Source: Burkholderiales bacterium
GTDB lineage: Bacteria > Pseudomonadota > Gammaproteobacteria > Burkholderiales > Burkholderiaceae
DNA length: 6,684 bases
Reading direction: 5' to 3'
NCBI GenBank assembly: GCA_947372535.1
Contig: CANBUA010000261.1
Location: 1-6,684, forward strand
Shown piece after piece: positions 5,310-6,684 of the stretch (the stretch's first letter is position 1; every line of letters begins with the position of its first letter). A model generated the notes under the pieces. The model was not told where the DNA came from. It ran no database searches and saw nothing but the letters and a program-made list of their open reading frames with translations. A program made the position numbers and the translations under genes.

Positions 5310-6584
5310 TCAGGTCTTGTCGGCCGGCTTCTTCTTGTCGGCTTCTTTCGCAGGCGGAGGGGCGGCTTTGGCCAGCACCCTTTCCCCAGGCTCCAGCGCG
5401 TCGGCCGGGTTCAGCACCACGGCGTCCTTCGGGGTCAAGCCTTCAAGCACCTCCACCTGCTTGCCCAGGTCTCGACCCAGCTTGACGGGCTTGATCACGA
5501 TCTGCTGCTGCGCATCCACCACGGCCACGCGCGCGCCGTCCTGGCGAAACTGCAAGGCATTGGGTGGCAGGAGCAGCGCCTTGGGCGAGCCACGCAGCGT
5601 CAGCCCCACCTCAACGTAGGCGCCGGGCAGCAAACTGCCATCGGCATTGGGGATGCGCACTTCCACCTCCAGTGAGCGGGTGGTGGCATCGATGCCGCCC
5701 GACACCCGGGTGATCTCGCCCTGTACGGGGTGGACGGGCCTTTCCAGCAGCTTCACCTGGACGGGCTTGCCCACCGCCACATCCCCGGCATAGGCCTGAG
5801 GCACGCCCACGGTGAGCCGCAATTCGCGGGTTTCGGACAGCTCATACAAAGGCTTGCTGCTGGTGGCACTGCCGGCAGCCACCAGTGCACCGACGTCCAC
5901 ATGGCGCCGAACCACCACGCCATCGAAGGGCGCTGTCACGCGGCCAAAGTCGTGCAACTCCTGCAAGCGCCGCACGCTGGCCTGCGCGGCAGCTTGATCG
6001 GCCTGGGCCTGTTGTTGCGCCGCGCGGCGCTCATCGACCTCCTGTTGAGAGACCGCCTTGCTTTGCCGCAAGTCATCCCAACGCGACAAGGACGATTGGG
6101 CCAGCGCCAACCTGGCCTTGACCTGTTCCAGCACCGCCCGGGCCTGGGCCAGGTCCTGATCCACCTCGGGGGTGTCGATCACCAACAGGACTTCGCCCTT
6201 TCGCACCACATCGCCAATGTCCTTCTTCCAGTCCCTCACATAGCCATTGGTGCGCGCGTAGATGGCCGCCTCGTTGCGCCCGTGCAGGGTCGCCGGCAAG
6301 GCCACCTGGCGCGGGGCCAGGGCCGGTTGAGCCAGGGTGGTCAACACGGCGCGCATGGCATTGCCACGCGCACTGTCAGCCACCTGGCTGGCGTGAACAC
6401 TGTTGACGTAGGTGCGCAGCCCCGCACCGCTCAACAAGAGCGTCAGGCCCACCTGGGCCCAGCGGCCGGCACGCCGAACGGCACGCGGATGGCCTGCGCC
6501 CTGGGGGCGCGCCGTGACGGCCGGAGCGGCTCTATCGGCATCCGGGGGCTCGTGCGGCGTTTGGGGAGACAGAACAGCATTCAT
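5310..6584 (-). CDS. Efflux RND transporter periplasmic adaptor subunit (membrane fusion protein, HlyD/AcrA type)
   Basis: The 424-residue adaptor would link an inner-membrane RND pump to an outer-membrane channel across the periplasm. A Pro/Ala/Arg-rich cytoplasmic N-terminus (1-42) precedes one membrane anchor at about 43-60. The first lipoyl half-motif is AAIYARTNGYVRDWKKDIGDVVRKGE (106-131), followed by VLLVIDTPEVDQDL. A helical coiled-coil hairpin (about 141-211, rich in Gln and Ala) comes next, and the second lipoyl half is VTAPFDGVVVRRHVDVGALV (216-235). The beta-barrel spans about 250-330 and the membrane-proximal domain about 331-400. A Lys/Pro/Ala tail (401-424) ends the protein. 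The long N-terminus and uncleaved anchor are unlike AcrA, which is a lipoprotein. The substrate is unknown. No permease or channel is in the window; one may lie beyond 6684. The ATG start has only a weak GAG 6 nt upstream. It is the first visible gene of the minus-strand operon. Confidence 0.9.
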   Translation of the reverse strand: MNAVLSPQTPHEPPDADRAAPAVTARPQGAGHPRAVRRAGRWAQVGLTLLLSGAGLRTYVNSVHASQVADSARGNAMRAVLTTLAQPALAPRQVALPATLHGRNEAAIYARTNGYVRDWKKDIGDVVRKGEVLLVIDTPEVDQDLAQARAVLEQVKARLALAQSSLSRWDDLRQSKAVSQQEVDERRAAQQQAQADQAAAQASVRRLQELHDFGRVTAPFDGVVVRRHVDVGALVAAGSATSSKPLYELSETRELRLTVGVPQAYAGDVAVGKPVQVKLLERPVHPVQGEITRVSGGIDATTRSLEVEVRIPNADGSLLPGAYVEVGLTLRGSPKALLLPPNALQFRQDGARVAVVDAQQQIVIKPVKLGRDLGKQVEVLEGLTPKDAVVLNPADALEPGERVLAKAAPPPAKEADKKKPADKT

Positions 6585-6684
6585 GGCGAACTCGGTGCAA
6601 AAGGTGTGTCAAACGGCTGGAGCCGAGATCGGATGCAAGGCAGGCAAGTGAGAGGGCTGCCGCCTGGCAAGCCAGCCGTGGACG
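6585..6684. other. Right-edge region upstream of the adaptor gene, no confident feature
   Basis: These 100 nt contain no recognisable gene or promoter. On the minus strand one frame is open from the edge to a stop at 6609-6611 and would end HPISAPAV. A second frame is open to a TGA that overlaps the adaptor ATG. Either could be the 3' end of an upstream gene, but neither tail is recognisable, so the stretch may equally be the 5' untranslated region. Confidence 0.3.

Noticed and set aside
3797..5485. 562-codon open frame on the plus strand opposite the metallo-hydrolase
   Set aside because: The minus strand carries a signal peptide and a full metal-ligand set. The plus frame shows no domain, has a composition bias typical of antisense translation, and runs into the adaptor gene.
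6607..6612. TTGACA on the minus strand as a -35 box for the adaptor operon
   Set aside because: At 16-18 nt downstream there is no -10-like hexamer, and the position would place the transcription start at or past the start codon.
6609..6684. 3' end of an upstream permease gene on the minus strand
   Set aside because: The roughly 24-codon open tail has no recognisable permease sequence and is too short to distinguish from chance in GC-rich DNA.

Overview
The window is GC-rich with strong G/C third-position bias and dense gene packing. Protein style and gene content suggest a betaproteobacterium, probably Burkholderiales. That placement is an inference, because no rRNA or other phylogenetic marker is present. 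The layout is two convergent gene blocks that meet at a perfect inverted repeat near 3072-3104.

The plus-strand block (1-3061) is a sulfur-metabolism nanocompartment cassette. It starts with the 3' end of a serine O-acetyltransferase gene (1-209). Next is a 305-residue family 2A (SrpI-type) encapsulin shell protein (292-1209). Overlapping it by 14 nt is a 621-residue SufS-type cysteine desulfurase (1196-3061). The desulfurase carries a 215-residue, disordered-looking, Lys- and Cys-free N-terminal extension, which is the hallmark of family 2A encapsulin cargo. The transferase would make O-acetylserine, the precursor of cysteine. The desulfurase would take sulfur from cysteine as a persulfide inside the HK97-fold shell. 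Together they suggest a compartment for storing, buffering or sequestering sulfur. This is the most notable system in the window. The family is known, so the novelty lies in this instance: the cargo extension, the tailless transferase and the gene overlap.

The minus-strand block (6584 down to 3087) reads as one likely operon. Its genes are an RND/HlyD-type periplasmic adaptor (6584-5310), an exported metallo-beta-lactamase-fold hydrolase with a complete metal-ligand set and a large extra N-terminal domain (5275-3794), and a short two-transmembrane TPR protein resembling the TPR part of cytochrome c maturation factor CcmI (3779-3087). The gaps between them are 34 and 14 nt. The efflux permease and outer-membrane channel expected with the adaptor are not in the window and may lie beyond the right edge. 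Nothing in the sequence links this block functionally to the encapsulin cassette.

Non-coding space is small. There is an 82-nt leader before the shell gene, short gaps in the minus operon, a 25-nt convergent gap with the hairpin, and about 100 nt at the right edge. No tRNA, rRNA, CRISPR array, insertion sequence or attachment site was seen.
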